From an uncultured Cyclobacteriaceae bacterium (GTDB lineage Bacteria > Bacteroidota > Bacteroidia > Cytophagales > Cyclobacteriaceae): a stretch of 64,000 bases of DNA. Location: NCBI GenBank assembly GCA_943788235.1, contig CALSPM010000006.1:172161-236160 (forward strand), read 5' to 3'. Shown piece by piece: positions 47,736-56,633 of the stretch. The stretch's first letter is position 1, and the number at the start of each line of letters is the position of its first letter. The position numbers were made by a program, and so were the translations under genes. The notes under the pieces were generated by a model. That model did no database searches. It had not been told where the DNA came from and was given only the letters and a program-made list of their open reading frames with translations.

Positions 47736-50333
47736 ATGAGAGGTTTTTTAATAATTTTTGTGAGCTTGATACCTGTTTTTTGTTTTTCTCAAATAGATCA
47801 TTGGGAGAGCGTAGTCCTGCCGGGGGATAACTGGTATTATACGGTACCAAGTAGTCAACCGAATGCTTTATGGAATCGGCTAGATTTTGACGATTCAAAT
47901 TGGAGTCAAGGGATCTCTGGATTTGGTTACGGAGATGATGATGATGCTACTTTAGTTCCTGAAAATACTATTTCAGTTTACTTGAGAAAAACTTTTGAGA
48001 TCATTGATCTTAAAGCGATCGAAGGGTTGCGATTGGATATTGATTATGATGATGGCTTTGTAGCGTATCTCAATGGCAAAGAAATGGCAAGAGATTTGGT
48101 TTCGGGAGTTACCCCAAGCTTTGATCAGTTAAGTGATGGGCACCATAATGCGTTATTACCTAGCGGTCAAAAACCAGAATATTTTGATATCGATGTCGAT
48201 TTTTTGATGGAGGGAACCAATATCATTGCTGTGCAAGTACACAATCAGTCAAGTACTTCATCAGATATGACGGCTTTACCAGTGCTTTCATTGGGAATCA
48301 ATACTACGGAATATATTTATCGAAGTACACCGAGTTGGTTTTCAGCGCCTATTTATGTGGATTTTCAATCATCTAATTTGCCCATTGTAGTTCTAGAAAC
48401 CGTGAATAATCTATCGATTCCTTCAGAACCTAAAATCGCAGCAAACATGATTATTGTGGATAAGGGCGTAGATTCAAGAAATGATATTTCGGATGTAAAT
48501 AACCCGGATTACTTAGATTTTAAAGGGGCTATAAAGATAGAGGTTCGTGGTTCCTCATCTTCTATATTACCTAAAAAGCAATATGCGTTGACTACTTATG
48601 ATAGCCTGGGTCAGAAAGAGGACGTGAGTATCTTAGGAATGCCCAAAGATAATGATTGGATTTTAAATGGGATTGCCTATGACTCTTCGCTGATCAGAGA
48701 TTATTTAAGTTATCAACTGTCCAATCAAATAGGTCAATATGCCTCGAGAGGTCAATATTGTGAAGTGATGCTGAATGGGAATTATGAAGGAATCTATCTT
48801 TTTCAAGAGAAATTAAAGGCTGATAATAACCGGATTAATATTAAGAAAATCCAACCAGAGGACCTTTCATTACCCAATCTTACTGGAGGTTATATCACTA
48901 AGACAGATAAAATTGAGGGGGCAGATTTGGAAGCTTGGAGTATGCCCAATTATGGTGGATGGGGGAGCAGCTTTGTCCATGAATACCCAAAATCTACAGA
49001 GATAAACTCCGTACAGCACGAATATATCAAAGGAGTGTTTGAGCGTCTTGCAAATACATCTAGCAATAAAAACAGTTCTGTTGAAGACGGCTATCCATCT
49101 GTGATAGATGTTCCTTCATTTATCGATTTCATGATTTTAAATGAGTTTTCAGCTAATGTCGACGGTTATCAATTCAGTACATTTTTTCATAAAGACCGTA
49201 ATGGGAAATTACGAGCAGGACCGATTTGGGATTTCAATTTAACTTATGGCAATGATCTTTTTATGTGGGGGTATGATCGAAGTTTCACTTACGGATGGCA
49301 GTTTGATGATGGGGAAAATATGGGGGCAAAATTTTGGAAAGATTTGTTTGATGACCCGGTTTATAGATGTTATTTAAATAAAAGGTGGCAAGAACTTACT
49401 GATCCAGGGATGCCACTAAATACACTGAAAGTAATGGACTTTATCAATGAAACGGTACTTCATATTTCAGAAGCGGCAGATCGACAAGAAGCTTTATGGG
49501 GGACCACGGGTATATTTGATCAGCAAGTCAGCGACCTGAAGAGCTTTATCAGTGATAGGAATACTTGGCTATCCGGTCAATTGACATCAACGACGTCTTG
49601 TGCATCGGTAACGCAGCCGGCACTTGTGATCACTAAAATTAATTATCACCCTTCGGCTGAAGAGAATGAAGATTCAAGAGATTATGAGTTCATTGAAATC
49701 ACCAATGTGAGTGATGCATCTGTCGATCTTACGGGTCTTTATTTGGGAGAGTTAGGGCTTACCTATCAATTTCCAAAAGGCATATTTATGCCCCCCCAGA
49801 GCACTTTATATTTAGCTAGTGAGACAAATTCTTTTGAAGAAAGGTATGGATTTATTCCTTTCGATGAATTTACTAGGAGTTTATCGAATCAAAGTGAAAA
49901 AGTTCAATTGCTGGACGGCTATGGAAATATAATAGATGAGGTTTTGTATTCAGATGAGGCTCCCTGGCCTATCGAAGCAGATGGTGCAGGGGCTTATTTA
50001 TCTTTAAAGAACGTTAACTTAGATAATAATGAGGGGGCCAATTGGGAAGGCCAATTAATTTTACCCGCTTATGAGAATATTTTAGGTAGCATTAATACCC
50101 TACAGCCTTTGGTGTGCGTCTTTCCTAACCCGGTTCAGGAAGTTTTGCACATCACTGCTATTGGGAGGATTAAAGTGGTTAATGTTTGGAATATTGAAGG
50201 TAAATGTGTCGGGCAATACAAGTTTAATGTTAACAAAGCTGTGATGGTATTAAACAGTTATCAAGCGGGAATCTATTATCTCGAAATTTATTCTGAAAAA
50301 GGGAGATTCTTTAGAAAATTAATTAAAAATTGA
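47736..50333 (+). CDS. CotH-family protein with lamin-tail domain and T9SS sorting domain
   Basis: The 865-aa protein has a signal peptide (FLIIFVSLIPVFCFSQ), an N-terminal carbohydrate-binding-like beta domain (25-190, WNRLDFDDSNWSQGISGFGYG), a CotH kinase-like domain (about 190-610, with GNYEGIYLFQEKLKADNNR), a lamin-tail domain (about 625-760, YEFIEITNVSDASVDLTG) and a C-terminal T9SS type A sorting domain (FPNPVQEVLHI...GIYYLEIYSEKG). It is secreted or surface attached. CotH domains resemble protein kinases; the substrate here is unknown. Confidence 0.9.
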   Translation: MRGFLIIFVSLIPVFCFSQIDHWESVVLPGDNWYYTVPSSQPNALWNRLDFDDSNWSQGISGFGYGDDDDATLVPENTISVYLRKTFEIIDLKAIEGLRLDIDYDDGFVAYLNGKEMARDLVSGVTPSFDQLSDGHHNALLPSGQKPEYFDIDVDFLMEGTNIIAVQVHNQSSTSSDMTALPVLSLGINTTEYIYRSTPSWFSAPIYVDFQSSNLPIVVLETVNNLSIPSEPKIAANMIIVDKGVDSRNDISDVNNPDYLDFKGAIKIEVRGSSSSILPKKQYALTTYDSLGQKEDVSILGMPKDNDWILNGIAYDSSLIRDYLSYQLSNQIGQYASRGQYCEVMLNGNYEGIYLFQEKLKADNNRINIKKIQPEDLSLPNLTGGYITKTDKIEGADLEAWSMPNYGGWGSSFVHEYPKSTEINSVQHEYIKGVFERLANTSSNKNSSVEDGYPSVIDVPSFIDFMILNEFSANVDGYQFSTFFHKDRNGKLRAGPIWDFNLTYGNDLFMWGYDRSFTYGWQFDDGENMGAKFWKDLFDDPVYRCYLNKRWQELTDPGMPLNTLKVMDFINETVLHISEAADRQEALWGTTGIFDQQVSDLKSFISDRNTWLSGQLTSTTSCASVTQPALVITKINYHPSAEENEDSRDYEFIEITNVSDASVDLTGLYLGELGLTYQFPKGIFMPPQSTLYLASETNSFEERYGFIPFDEFTRSLSNQSEKVQLLDGYGNIIDEVLYSDEAPWPIEADGAGAYLSLKNVNLDNNEGANWEGQLILPAYENILGSINTLQPLVCVFPNPVQEVLHITAIGRIKVVNVWNIEGKCVGQYKFNVNKAVMVLNSYQAGIYYLEIYSEKGRFFRKLIKN

Positions 50334-50423
50334 TTGAATTTTTAATTCAGGATTATAAAATAATCACACTTAAATTAAGAGGGAGGATTTCCAAATAATT
50401 TGAAGAATTCACATAATAACAAC

Positions 50424-50459
50424 AAAAAACTCATATCACTACTGTGGTATGAGTTTTTT
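50424..50459 (+). terminator. Intrinsic terminator after the CotH gene
   Basis: AAAAAACTCATA and TATGAGTTTTTT form a 12-bp perfect stem around a 12-base loop, with a T6 run as part of the stem; it lies 90 bp after the stop at 50333. Confidence 0.88.
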
Positions 50460-50605
50460 GCATAATAAATTTTATAATGATATTAATTAAATAAAAGGTT
50501 TAGTTGTTATCATTTTCGGATAAACACTACAAAACTTTTTATTTGTTTGTTTAGAAGTGAAAAAACTTAAGTTAATTATTAAGTCGTATGTATGTGCTTC
50601 TAATC

Positions 50606-50815
50606 TTACTTTCTAATCTTCTTACTTCTTTTACCTGATCTTGATGCTCTTTTTTTCCTTGGCATTTCTTTCGAAGCGACAAAAGACGTTCCTTCATTTA
50701 GTTCTAGATCAGTTAAAATCGCATTTCCGCTATCACTTAATGAGAAATCACTAGGTGATGCTTGAATCATTGAGAACATGAAGAGTGATATAAAAGTGGC
50801 TATAATTTTTTTCAT
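50606..50815 (-). CDS. Small secreted basic peptide
   Basis: Started at 50815 it is 69 aa with a signal peptide (KKIIATFISLFMFSMIQA) and a highly basic C-terminus (RKKRASRSGKRSKKIRK). Family not recognised. The frame upstream opens from a TTG and is not used. It is isolated in a stretch that otherwise has no coding signal on either side. Confidence 0.5.
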   Translation of the reverse strand: MKKIIATFISLFMFSMIQASPSDFSLSDSGNAILTDLELNEGTSFVASKEMPRKKRASRSGKRSKKIRK

Positions 50816-51007
50816 AGTTTCTATTATTTGTTTCAATTTTACTATTATTTTAATTAAAGATAATGAAAAAAGAATTGCTTTCTGTCATTTCCTTTAATTT
50901 TTTATCCAAAATCATGATTGACTATTTGTTTTTGTAGATAGATTAAAAAAAGTTCTCGAGCTCAAAGTACACAATTAAGGATAACTTAAAAACTTTTAAG
51001 AGCACAT

Positions 51008-51046
51008 AAAAAAAGCCTACATAAAAAATGGCAAAGAGGCTTTTTT
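51008..51046 (-). terminator. Terminator after the secreted-protein remnant
   Basis: AAAAAAAGCCT and AGGCTTTTTT are inverted arms with an 18-base loop, ending 4 bp beyond the remnant stop (51050-51052) on the minus strand and followed there by the T run. Confidence 0.6.
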
Positions 51047-51049
51047 CCA

Positions 51050-51360
51050 TTATTGTGCGGGACTTGTGGTCGATAAAATTTGACCTAAAACAATAAGTTC
51101 CCATCCGTCGGGCATGATTCCATTGAGGTTGGTTTGAGGCCAATCTCCTAAACCATCAATATCATTGGCTAATACTTTACATGCCGGCTTTAGTAGCAAA
51201 CGCATTCCAGGTCATAATATTAGTGTTCTGTTTGGCATTGACAGAGAGGAATTTAGTACCTACACCCCATGCTTTCAAACTTGTTTTGCTCATTTTTTTT
51301 ATGATAAGCTATCCATGCCTTCTCGCCTTTCAAATATCCTTCTAGATTTTTGGTTTACTA
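51050..51360 (-). pseudogene. Remnant of a secreted alpha/beta-barrel-like paralogue (C-terminal part)
   Basis: Three frames together give NLEGYLKGEKAWIAYHKKNE, MSKTSLKAWGVGTKFLSV followed by TNIMTWNAFATKAGM, and KVLANDIDGLGDWPQTN...SPAQ-stop. This aligns with the end of the neighbouring intact gene (WGVGRKLAPL, STWDMFNTLEELM, NSAQ-stop). The N-terminal half is missing and at least two shifts are needed. It is probably a decayed tandem duplicate. Confidence 0.7.
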
Positions 51361-51404
51361 AGGTTTAAAAAAAGGTTGAAAATTTAATGGTTTAGCAACG
51401 TGTC

Positions 51405-52169
51405 TTATTGTGCAGAGTTTGCGATCATCTGAAAAATAGGCATCATCATAAAACCATCGGGATTGTGATCCTTCATTTTAGATTTTTTGAGCAGATCTGC
51501 TGGAAGCTTGTACCCAATTCGATATTTCATTAGCTCTTCTAGCGTATTAAACATATCCCATGTAGATACTTTGGCCCAATTGGCACCTAATGGAGCTAGT
51601 TTTCTACCTACGCCCCAATTGACCATGCCCATACTATCCATAGTTTTTTCGAAATAGGGTTTCCATAAGGTTAAATTTTCTTGGATGAAGCCGTCAACAT
51701 TTTCTGGACGGGCAAAATTAAATTGAATAAAACCTCCAAGTCCTTTGGCAATACTGCCTTCATCTAGATAGATATGTCTTGAATCACTTGTCCAAGTATG
51801 GGTTGCACTCAGGGCACCGACAAGGGCTTGTTCTTCTGTACTAAGTACATTAGCGGCATGATTCCACCAGCTATTTTTTTCACTAAGCATCGCCTCAATA
51901 TTGGTATTTGCCTGAACGAATACATAGTTGAATCTCTCTTCATCGTCAATATTGTCCATGGTCACATGCTTCAGAAATGCCCAAAAGGTGATATCCCCTT
52001 TTTCAGCAGCTTGCTTGGCCACTTTTTGCATGTACATAGATTGAACTTTTTCAAAGTCGGCTGTATTGCCTTCTATTCTTACAAAATGCATTGAATACAC
52101 GCCATACTCTTGTGCTTTAATCATGTAGATACTTAAGGCGAGCATGATTGAAATAAATAATTTTTTCAT
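51405..52169 (-). CDS. Secreted protein, predicted dimeric alpha/beta-barrel-like
   Basis: The 254-aa protein has a signal peptide (KKLFISIMLALSIYMIKAQ) and two repeats of the pattern beta-helix-beta (YSMHFVRIEGNTADFEKVQ and FNFARPENVDGFIQENLT), as in ABM/NIPSNAP-type dimeric barrels. No catalytic residue is apparent. It is one of four related genes between 51 and 55.5 kb. Confidence 0.7.
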   Translation of the reverse strand: MKKLFISIMLALSIYMIKAQEYGVYSMHFVRIEGNTADFEKVQSMYMQKVAKQAAEKGDITFWAFLKHVTMDNIDDEERFNYVFVQANTNIEAMLSEKNSWWNHAANVLSTEEQALVGALSATHTWTSDSRHIYLDEGSIAKGLGGFIQFNFARPENVDGFIQENLTLWKPYFEKTMDSMGMVNWGVGRKLAPLGANWAKVSTWDMFNTLEELMKYRIGYKLPADLLKKSKMKDHNPDGFMMMPIFQMIANSAQ

Positions 52170-52197
52170 TTTTATGTTGGTTTAAAGGTTCAAATAT

Positions 52198-52226
52198 CAA
52201 AGATATATTAATTGGTGATATTCAAA
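52198..52226 (-). promoter_or_regulatory. Bacteroidota-type promoter for 51405-52169
   Basis: On the minus strand TTTG (52226-52223) is followed after 17 bp by TATCTTTG (52205-52198), matching the TTTG/TAnnTTTG consensus; the ATG is 29 bp further. The remaining gap to 52503 (about 277 bp) contains no gene signal that I can support. Confidence 0.55.
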
Positions 52227-52503
52227 GATTATTTCTAAAATTAATGTATTACTAAAAAGGCCTAGACTGCTCTCAAATTTGAGTGAATTATTTAATCAGT
52301 ATTCTTTTTTTTAAAGTCGATTGGATTAAATGGATCTGATTATTTGGCAATATTTTTTACCTGCTCTCTATGCTATTGTAATTAATCAGTCTATTGAGAG
52401 TAGTCTTTTCTTAAGCGAGACCCTATTATTTCACATTCAGATTTTATTTATTATCTTGTTAATTTTATCTTAATGAAGGAATTATCAGTTTAATTTGCTG
52501 CTA

Positions 52504-53544
52504 ATGAAAGCGAAGTATAAAACTCTTGGGCTTAAAAAAGGAGCTTCTCAAGAAGAGATTCAAGAAGCTTATGATCGGTTAAGTAAAGAGTTGGATCCTA
52601 TTACCAACAATAATGAAACCTTTTTTGTAGAGCAGTTTGCTAAAGTGAAGGTAGCTTACTCAGCTTTGATGACTAAAAAAAAGTACGATGAGGAGGAAAT
52701 ACCGGTAAAAGAGCTGAATTGGTTTCTAAAACTCTTCACCATCGGTGATAAGTTTAGTTTTCGAGATTTCTTCGATCGGGCCAAAAAAATGTTCATTGAG
52801 TTTATGGCCATTTTTTTTGGTGTATTTCTGTCTTTAGCAGTAGATCAAAAAAGAGAGAACAGTAATCACCGTGATGACAATATCAACAATATGAAGAAAT
52901 TGAAAGTTGAATTACAGGATATTCTTTTGTACATCGATGAACATGTTGGTAATTTATCAATTTATCATGAATTTTTCATGAATCAATATTATTCATGGGA
53001 GGAAGATTCTGATTCTGTTTTTTTGATCATGTATGGTGAGGGGGAAGACGCTTTCGCCATCGCTCCATTGAGTCTTTATGAGGAAGTTATGCCGTTTGAT
53101 CCACCAGAGGTTACATACAACTCAGTTCAGCTCGACGGAACCTTTCGATTTTTAGATGATACTTTAGAGCATGAATTAACTAAGATTTATTCGGGGAGCG
53201 ATTTGTTTTTTATTAAAGAGAATGCTTATAAGGTTGATCAGAGCATAGTCGATGATTTTGTGGCACGAATTTCAAATAAGTGGGTGTCAGATATTGGAAG
53301 TACTGAGACTCAATACAATGAATTTTGGTTTGATAATAGAGAGTACATTCAAAAAGATTACTACATGAAAAACAATCTTCGCCGAAGACTTAAGAACTTT
53401 GACAATGTGACGGGACAATTAGCTGAGCACAGGGCTCGCGTTGAAGGAGCACAACATTTATTAGATTCAATCTTGACTGCGAAAGAGAAAGAGATTGAAA
53501 TTATTTATTGGGTGGTTGATTTGGATTTTCTTAAACTGGAGTAA
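52504..53544 (+). CDS. J-domain-like membrane protein with large extracytoplasmic region
   Basis: Started at the ATG 52504 the protein is 346 aa; a TTG opens three codons earlier. Residues 3-65 look like a J-domain (YKTLGLKKGASQEEIQEAYD, then RLSKELDPITNNNETFF) but the HPD tripeptide needed to stimulate Hsp70 is DPI. One membrane helix follows (FIEFMAIFFGVFLSLAVDQ, about 98-118) and then about 225 soluble residues with coiled-coil character. The helix-plus-coiled-coil part resembles DUF6090-type Bacteroidota proteins. Function unknown. Confidence 0.7.
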   Translation: MKAKYKTLGLKKGASQEEIQEAYDRLSKELDPITNNNETFFVEQFAKVKVAYSALMTKKKYDEEEIPVKELNWFLKLFTIGDKFSFRDFFDRAKKMFIEFMAIFFGVFLSLAVDQKRENSNHRDDNINNMKKLKVELQDILLYIDEHVGNLSIYHEFFMNQYYSWEEDSDSVFLIMYGEGEDAFAIAPLSLYEEVMPFDPPEVTYNSVQLDGTFRFLDDTLEHELTKIYSGSDLFFIKENAYKVDQSIVDDFVARISNKWVSDIGSTETQYNEFWFDNREYIQKDYYMKNNLRRRLKNFDNVTGQLAEHRARVEGAQHLLDSILTAKEKEIEIIYWVVDLDFLKLE

Positions 53545-53769
53545 AGCTTATTTTGATGAATATATTGTCTGTTGATTTTTCTTCATTTATTTGTGGCTGA
53601 CCTGAGCAGACCCTTATCATATTTCTTTCTCTTTATTGAATATTTAGCCCATTATATGAAGCCGAAAATCAATCTAATTAGTCCCATTTTTCAGCAAGAA
53701 ACCAGATGAGAGTCAATGATTTTTGATCTCATTTAATTCAGGTATTCATATTTAATTTCACAATAAAAG

Positions 53770-54513
53770 TCACCTTACCGACATTATTTTTCTGAGAACG
53801 GCACGATCGCGAAGGTTCCTGATACCCATCATGGATTGATAATTCTTATCTGCGTCGACGGCAGGCATTGATGATGCTTTGATATAATCCGAATATTTGG
53901 CATACCAATCTATGGTCAGGTAATTCCAATGCAAGTCAGTGCCATACTTATCAATTCTTTTTTGTAAAGTCCAACCCGTTCTAAATTTTTCATCAGCCAT
54001 GTTCGCCGTAGCTAAATCTATTTCCATATTTTCGAAAGTCTTGAATTTTCCTTCCTTGACCTTCATAAAATTCATCACCATAAATTCATCAGGGCCAATA
54101 TTGGTATTTGAAATATTTTTAATGGAAGTAATGATATAATCCCCAATAATATCTCGACTTTTAATATTCTCCTCATAGAAGTTTTCAAGATCCCCATCGG
54201 TCATATCAGGAAAGACTTTCTGCATATTTACGCCCGAGTAAAGACTGTCCATCTTAGATAGTTCTACCAAGGTGACAATGACATGACTGAAAGGTGTTTG
54301 GCGAGAGTTGACGACTTGCCATAAATCCCAACCATTGATGATTCCATCTTCAATACGTTGCTTGTGGAGGCGGGCAAATTTTTGTGTTAGATTTTCCCGA
54401 TAATTACTTCCTTCTTTGGCTTTGATGAAGGTAAGTCTCAGGTACGTGTTATTATCTTGTCCCCATACATTTAGGCAGAAGCAGATGGATAAAGTAAGTA
54501 TTAAATATTTCAT
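53770..54513 (-). CDS. Secreted protein, predicted dimeric alpha/beta-barrel-like
   Basis: The 247-aa protein has a signal peptide (KYLILTLSICFCLNVWGQ). Its two halves each carry a beta-helix-beta-beta pattern (TYLRLTFIKAKEGSNYRE and FMVMNFMKVKEGKFKTFE), suggesting an internally duplicated ABM-like fold. It belongs with the neighbouring genes 51405-52169 and 54785-55506. Confidence 0.7.
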   Translation of the reverse strand: MKYLILTLSICFCLNVWGQDNNTYLRLTFIKAKEGSNYRENLTQKFARLHKQRIEDGIINGWDLWQVVNSRQTPFSHVIVTLVELSKMDSLYSGVNMQKVFPDMTDGDLENFYEENIKSRDIIGDYIITSIKNISNTNIGPDEFMVMNFMKVKEGKFKTFENMEIDLATANMADEKFRTGWTLQKRIDKYGTDLHWNYLTIDWYAKYSDYIKASSMPAVDADKNYQSMMGIRNLRDRAVLRKIMSVR

Positions 54514-54784
54514 CGAAAGAATCTTTTGATTTCAATATATTACATCTTTTGGGATCGATCAAGGGTTTTAGCAAAAATTGGACGTATGTCGAAGTAAGGA
54601 TTTTCAAAATGAATCTTTAATACAAGGATTCAAGAAGTCTTTTCAAAGATTTAGGTGGGAGTAATGTCTGGCCCTTTTTCATATGCGGATCAGCATAAAA
54701 AGGGTGCTTGATCGCCACTCTTTTATATATATAAATTACTGATTTGAAACTGAATCTTAGAGTTCAATCAGATGCTAAGACCCA

Positions 54785-55506
54785 TTATTTTTGGAGTACC
54801 CTTATCTCATCGTATCTATCGTTGGTATAGGTTTCGAGTACCTCTGCGATGTCTCTTCTCCAGCTACCCATACCATTGATTTCTTCATAACTGGCAGCAA
54901 AATTTTCAGGAAGGCCATTACTCTTTTCAAATCGGATAAATGATTTAAAAGGATAAACCAATGAGATATCCTCTCCATTTTCAGAGCGGAAAGGGCTGAC
55001 ATAAACCCGGCGTACTATAGATGCATTTGTGGCCACCATCGCCTCCTTAATTTTGGTAATGGCCTCCAGTATTTTTGCCATACTATTGGCTTTATTGTTC
55101 AATTTGAAGGCTCTGATCAAAAGATAATCTGAACTGCCAAATTCGGCTGGAGTACAACTGGCCTCCCAGTGAAGTTTTGCATGCTTAATCTTTTCATCGG
55201 TGATGTAGCTTTGGATACTTTTACCCCAGTCTGCCATGTGCGCGGTATCAGGTTGTTGATCTAAATCGACATAGGTGATAGGCCCATCTAACCAAACAAA
55301 TTTTCCGGAATTAGGTCCCGTCAAGATACTGTAGAGACTGGCTGCGCTTTTGCCTCCCGTATGATATTTTGCATTATGGAATTTTACACCTGAGATTAAT
55401 TTACCCTCTAATTTTTATTAGGGGTCAGGATTATGTTTTCATAGATCATGGTTTCCTGTACCATCAAAGAGGGTGAAAACATTAAAAATAGTATTAAAAG
55501 TCTCAT
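54785..55506 (-). pseudogene. Frameshifted secreted protein of the same alpha/beta-barrel-like group
   Basis: The ATG at 55506 opens a signal peptide (MRLLILFLMFSPSLMVQ) and YENIILTPNK, then the frame stops. In a neighbouring frame KLEGKLISGVKFHNAKYHTG continues without a break into LTGPNSGKFVWLDGPITYVD and on to the stop at 54785. The shift lies in the T5 run at 55412-55416. The 3-prime open part is also readable from a TTG at 55324 (179 aa), which would lack the signal peptide. Confidence 0.75.
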
Positions 55507-55684
55507 AACCTAGTTATTTTAGTGGTTTATTAAATAAGTTCTTCTTTGTAGTCTTATTTACATTAAATGTACTGTTTCTCATCAGATTTACTTGCCGTCA
55601 ATAGGCTCAAAGAATAATATATTCCTCTTTTGATATTTAGAAACGTCAATAAACAAGATCGAAAGGTATTGAAAATTTTTCAGA

Positions 55685-56093
55685 TTAGGCCGTTCCTCTT
55701 TCTAAATACTCTTTGAGATGGATGCCGTTGTCGGTGATATCTCTGGTATATATCCAGGCAATAGTACCTGTATGAAGTGCAATCTGATGGAGCTCGTAGT
55801 CAATCTGATGGTTTTCAAATTGATCGATCTCAATAAGGGTTTGCTGATTTATTTCGAATACATCGACTACGATGTGGTGTTCTTCACCGTTTTAGGGAAG
55901 GATGCAGGGATAATCGAAAATAATTAAACGATACTTTTTCGTATCGTATAAGTGCCTAAGAAGGATGATTTTTGTAGAAAATGATATAATTGCCATAGCC
56001 TTTTCTCAGGGTGCCATAGACGGCCAATTTTATTGTTTGAGGGGTTGAAGATTGAAGTGTTATTTTAATTGAATGCGGCTCAATAGGATTCAT
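55685..56093 (-). pseudogene. Decayed gamma-glutamylcyclotransferase-like (GGCT/AIG2) gene
   Basis: From the ATG 56093 the minus strand reads IKLAVYGTLRKGYGNY (the YGTL motif that opens the family), then shifts to YHFLQKSSFLGTYTIRK, then shifts again near the A5 run to KYRLIIFDYPCILP-stop-NGEEHHIVVDVFEINQQTL, and continues IEIDQFENHQIDYELHQIAL and GTIAWIYTRD to a stop at 55685. Two shifts and one in-frame TAA break it. No intact start-to-stop frame remains. Confidence 0.75.
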
Positions 56094-56169
56094 AATCAAT
56101 GATTAAGCAGTTCTGTTTTGTTAAAAATACATGGATTATTTGATAATCTATAATTTTGTAGCGCTGCCG

Positions 56170-56631
56170 TTAATGAACCGTTTCAATAAGGCATTGAGTA
56201 CCTCTAAACGTATATGAGCTCCCTGGCGTTTTACCCAGCATGGCTTGTCCGATGGGAGATGAGGTCGAAAGAGCAAAAACTTTTACATCGGCTATGTCCA
56301 GGACCCCAAAGTTGGCAGAGAAATAATAAAAATTATTTGATTCTTTGACCAAGGCTCCAAGGCCTACTTTATTGATGGATTTACCGAGGTTGATCAAGTC
56401 CAAAGCTTTTTTTAGCTTATAGGCTTCCATGAGTTGAATGCCTAATTTTTCTTTTTCAAGCACAATCATGGAGCGTCCGGTTTCATATTTGTCTCCCGCC
56501 GAACTTTTGGTGTCTTGATTGGACGCCTCTTGAAGGCCTACCAATTCTGATTTTAAGCTTTCAATTTTTATTAAAGCGAGATATAAGCATTTTTGATGGA
56601 CCTTTAATTTTAGCTCGGCTCCGTCCATCAT
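56170..56631 (-). CDS. GreA/GreB C-terminal-like protein
   Basis: The 153-aa protein has a helical N-terminus like the Gre coiled coil (residues 5-95, SLKSELVGLQEASNQDTKSS) and ends in a GreA-C-like FKBP-type fold (SPIGQAMLGKTPGSSYTF). The SPIGQALLGK motif is the Gre C-terminal signature. The acidic tip that stimulates RNA cleavage is not clearly present, so it may not be a true cleavage factor. It ends or starts 2-3 bp from the ALDH7 gene, suggesting an operon. Confidence 0.78.
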   Translation of the reverse strand: MMDGAELKLKVHQKCLYLALIKIESLKSELVGLQEASNQDTKSSAGDKYETGRSMIVLEKEKLGIQLMEAYKLKKALDLINLGKSINKVGLGALVKESNNFYYFSANFGVLDIADVKVFALSTSSPIGQAMLGKTPGSSYTFRGTQCLIETVH

Positions 56632-56633
56632 AA

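Noticed and set aside
50943..51143. 66-aa minus-strand frame with a hydrophobic C-terminus
   Set aside because: It runs through the remnant end and its terminator; the remnant reading frame explains the sequence better.
55718..55927. 69-aa plus-strand frame
   Set aside because: The opposite strand encodes the recognisable cyclotransferase-like sequence with FEINQQTL and ELHQIAL; this frame is its shadow.
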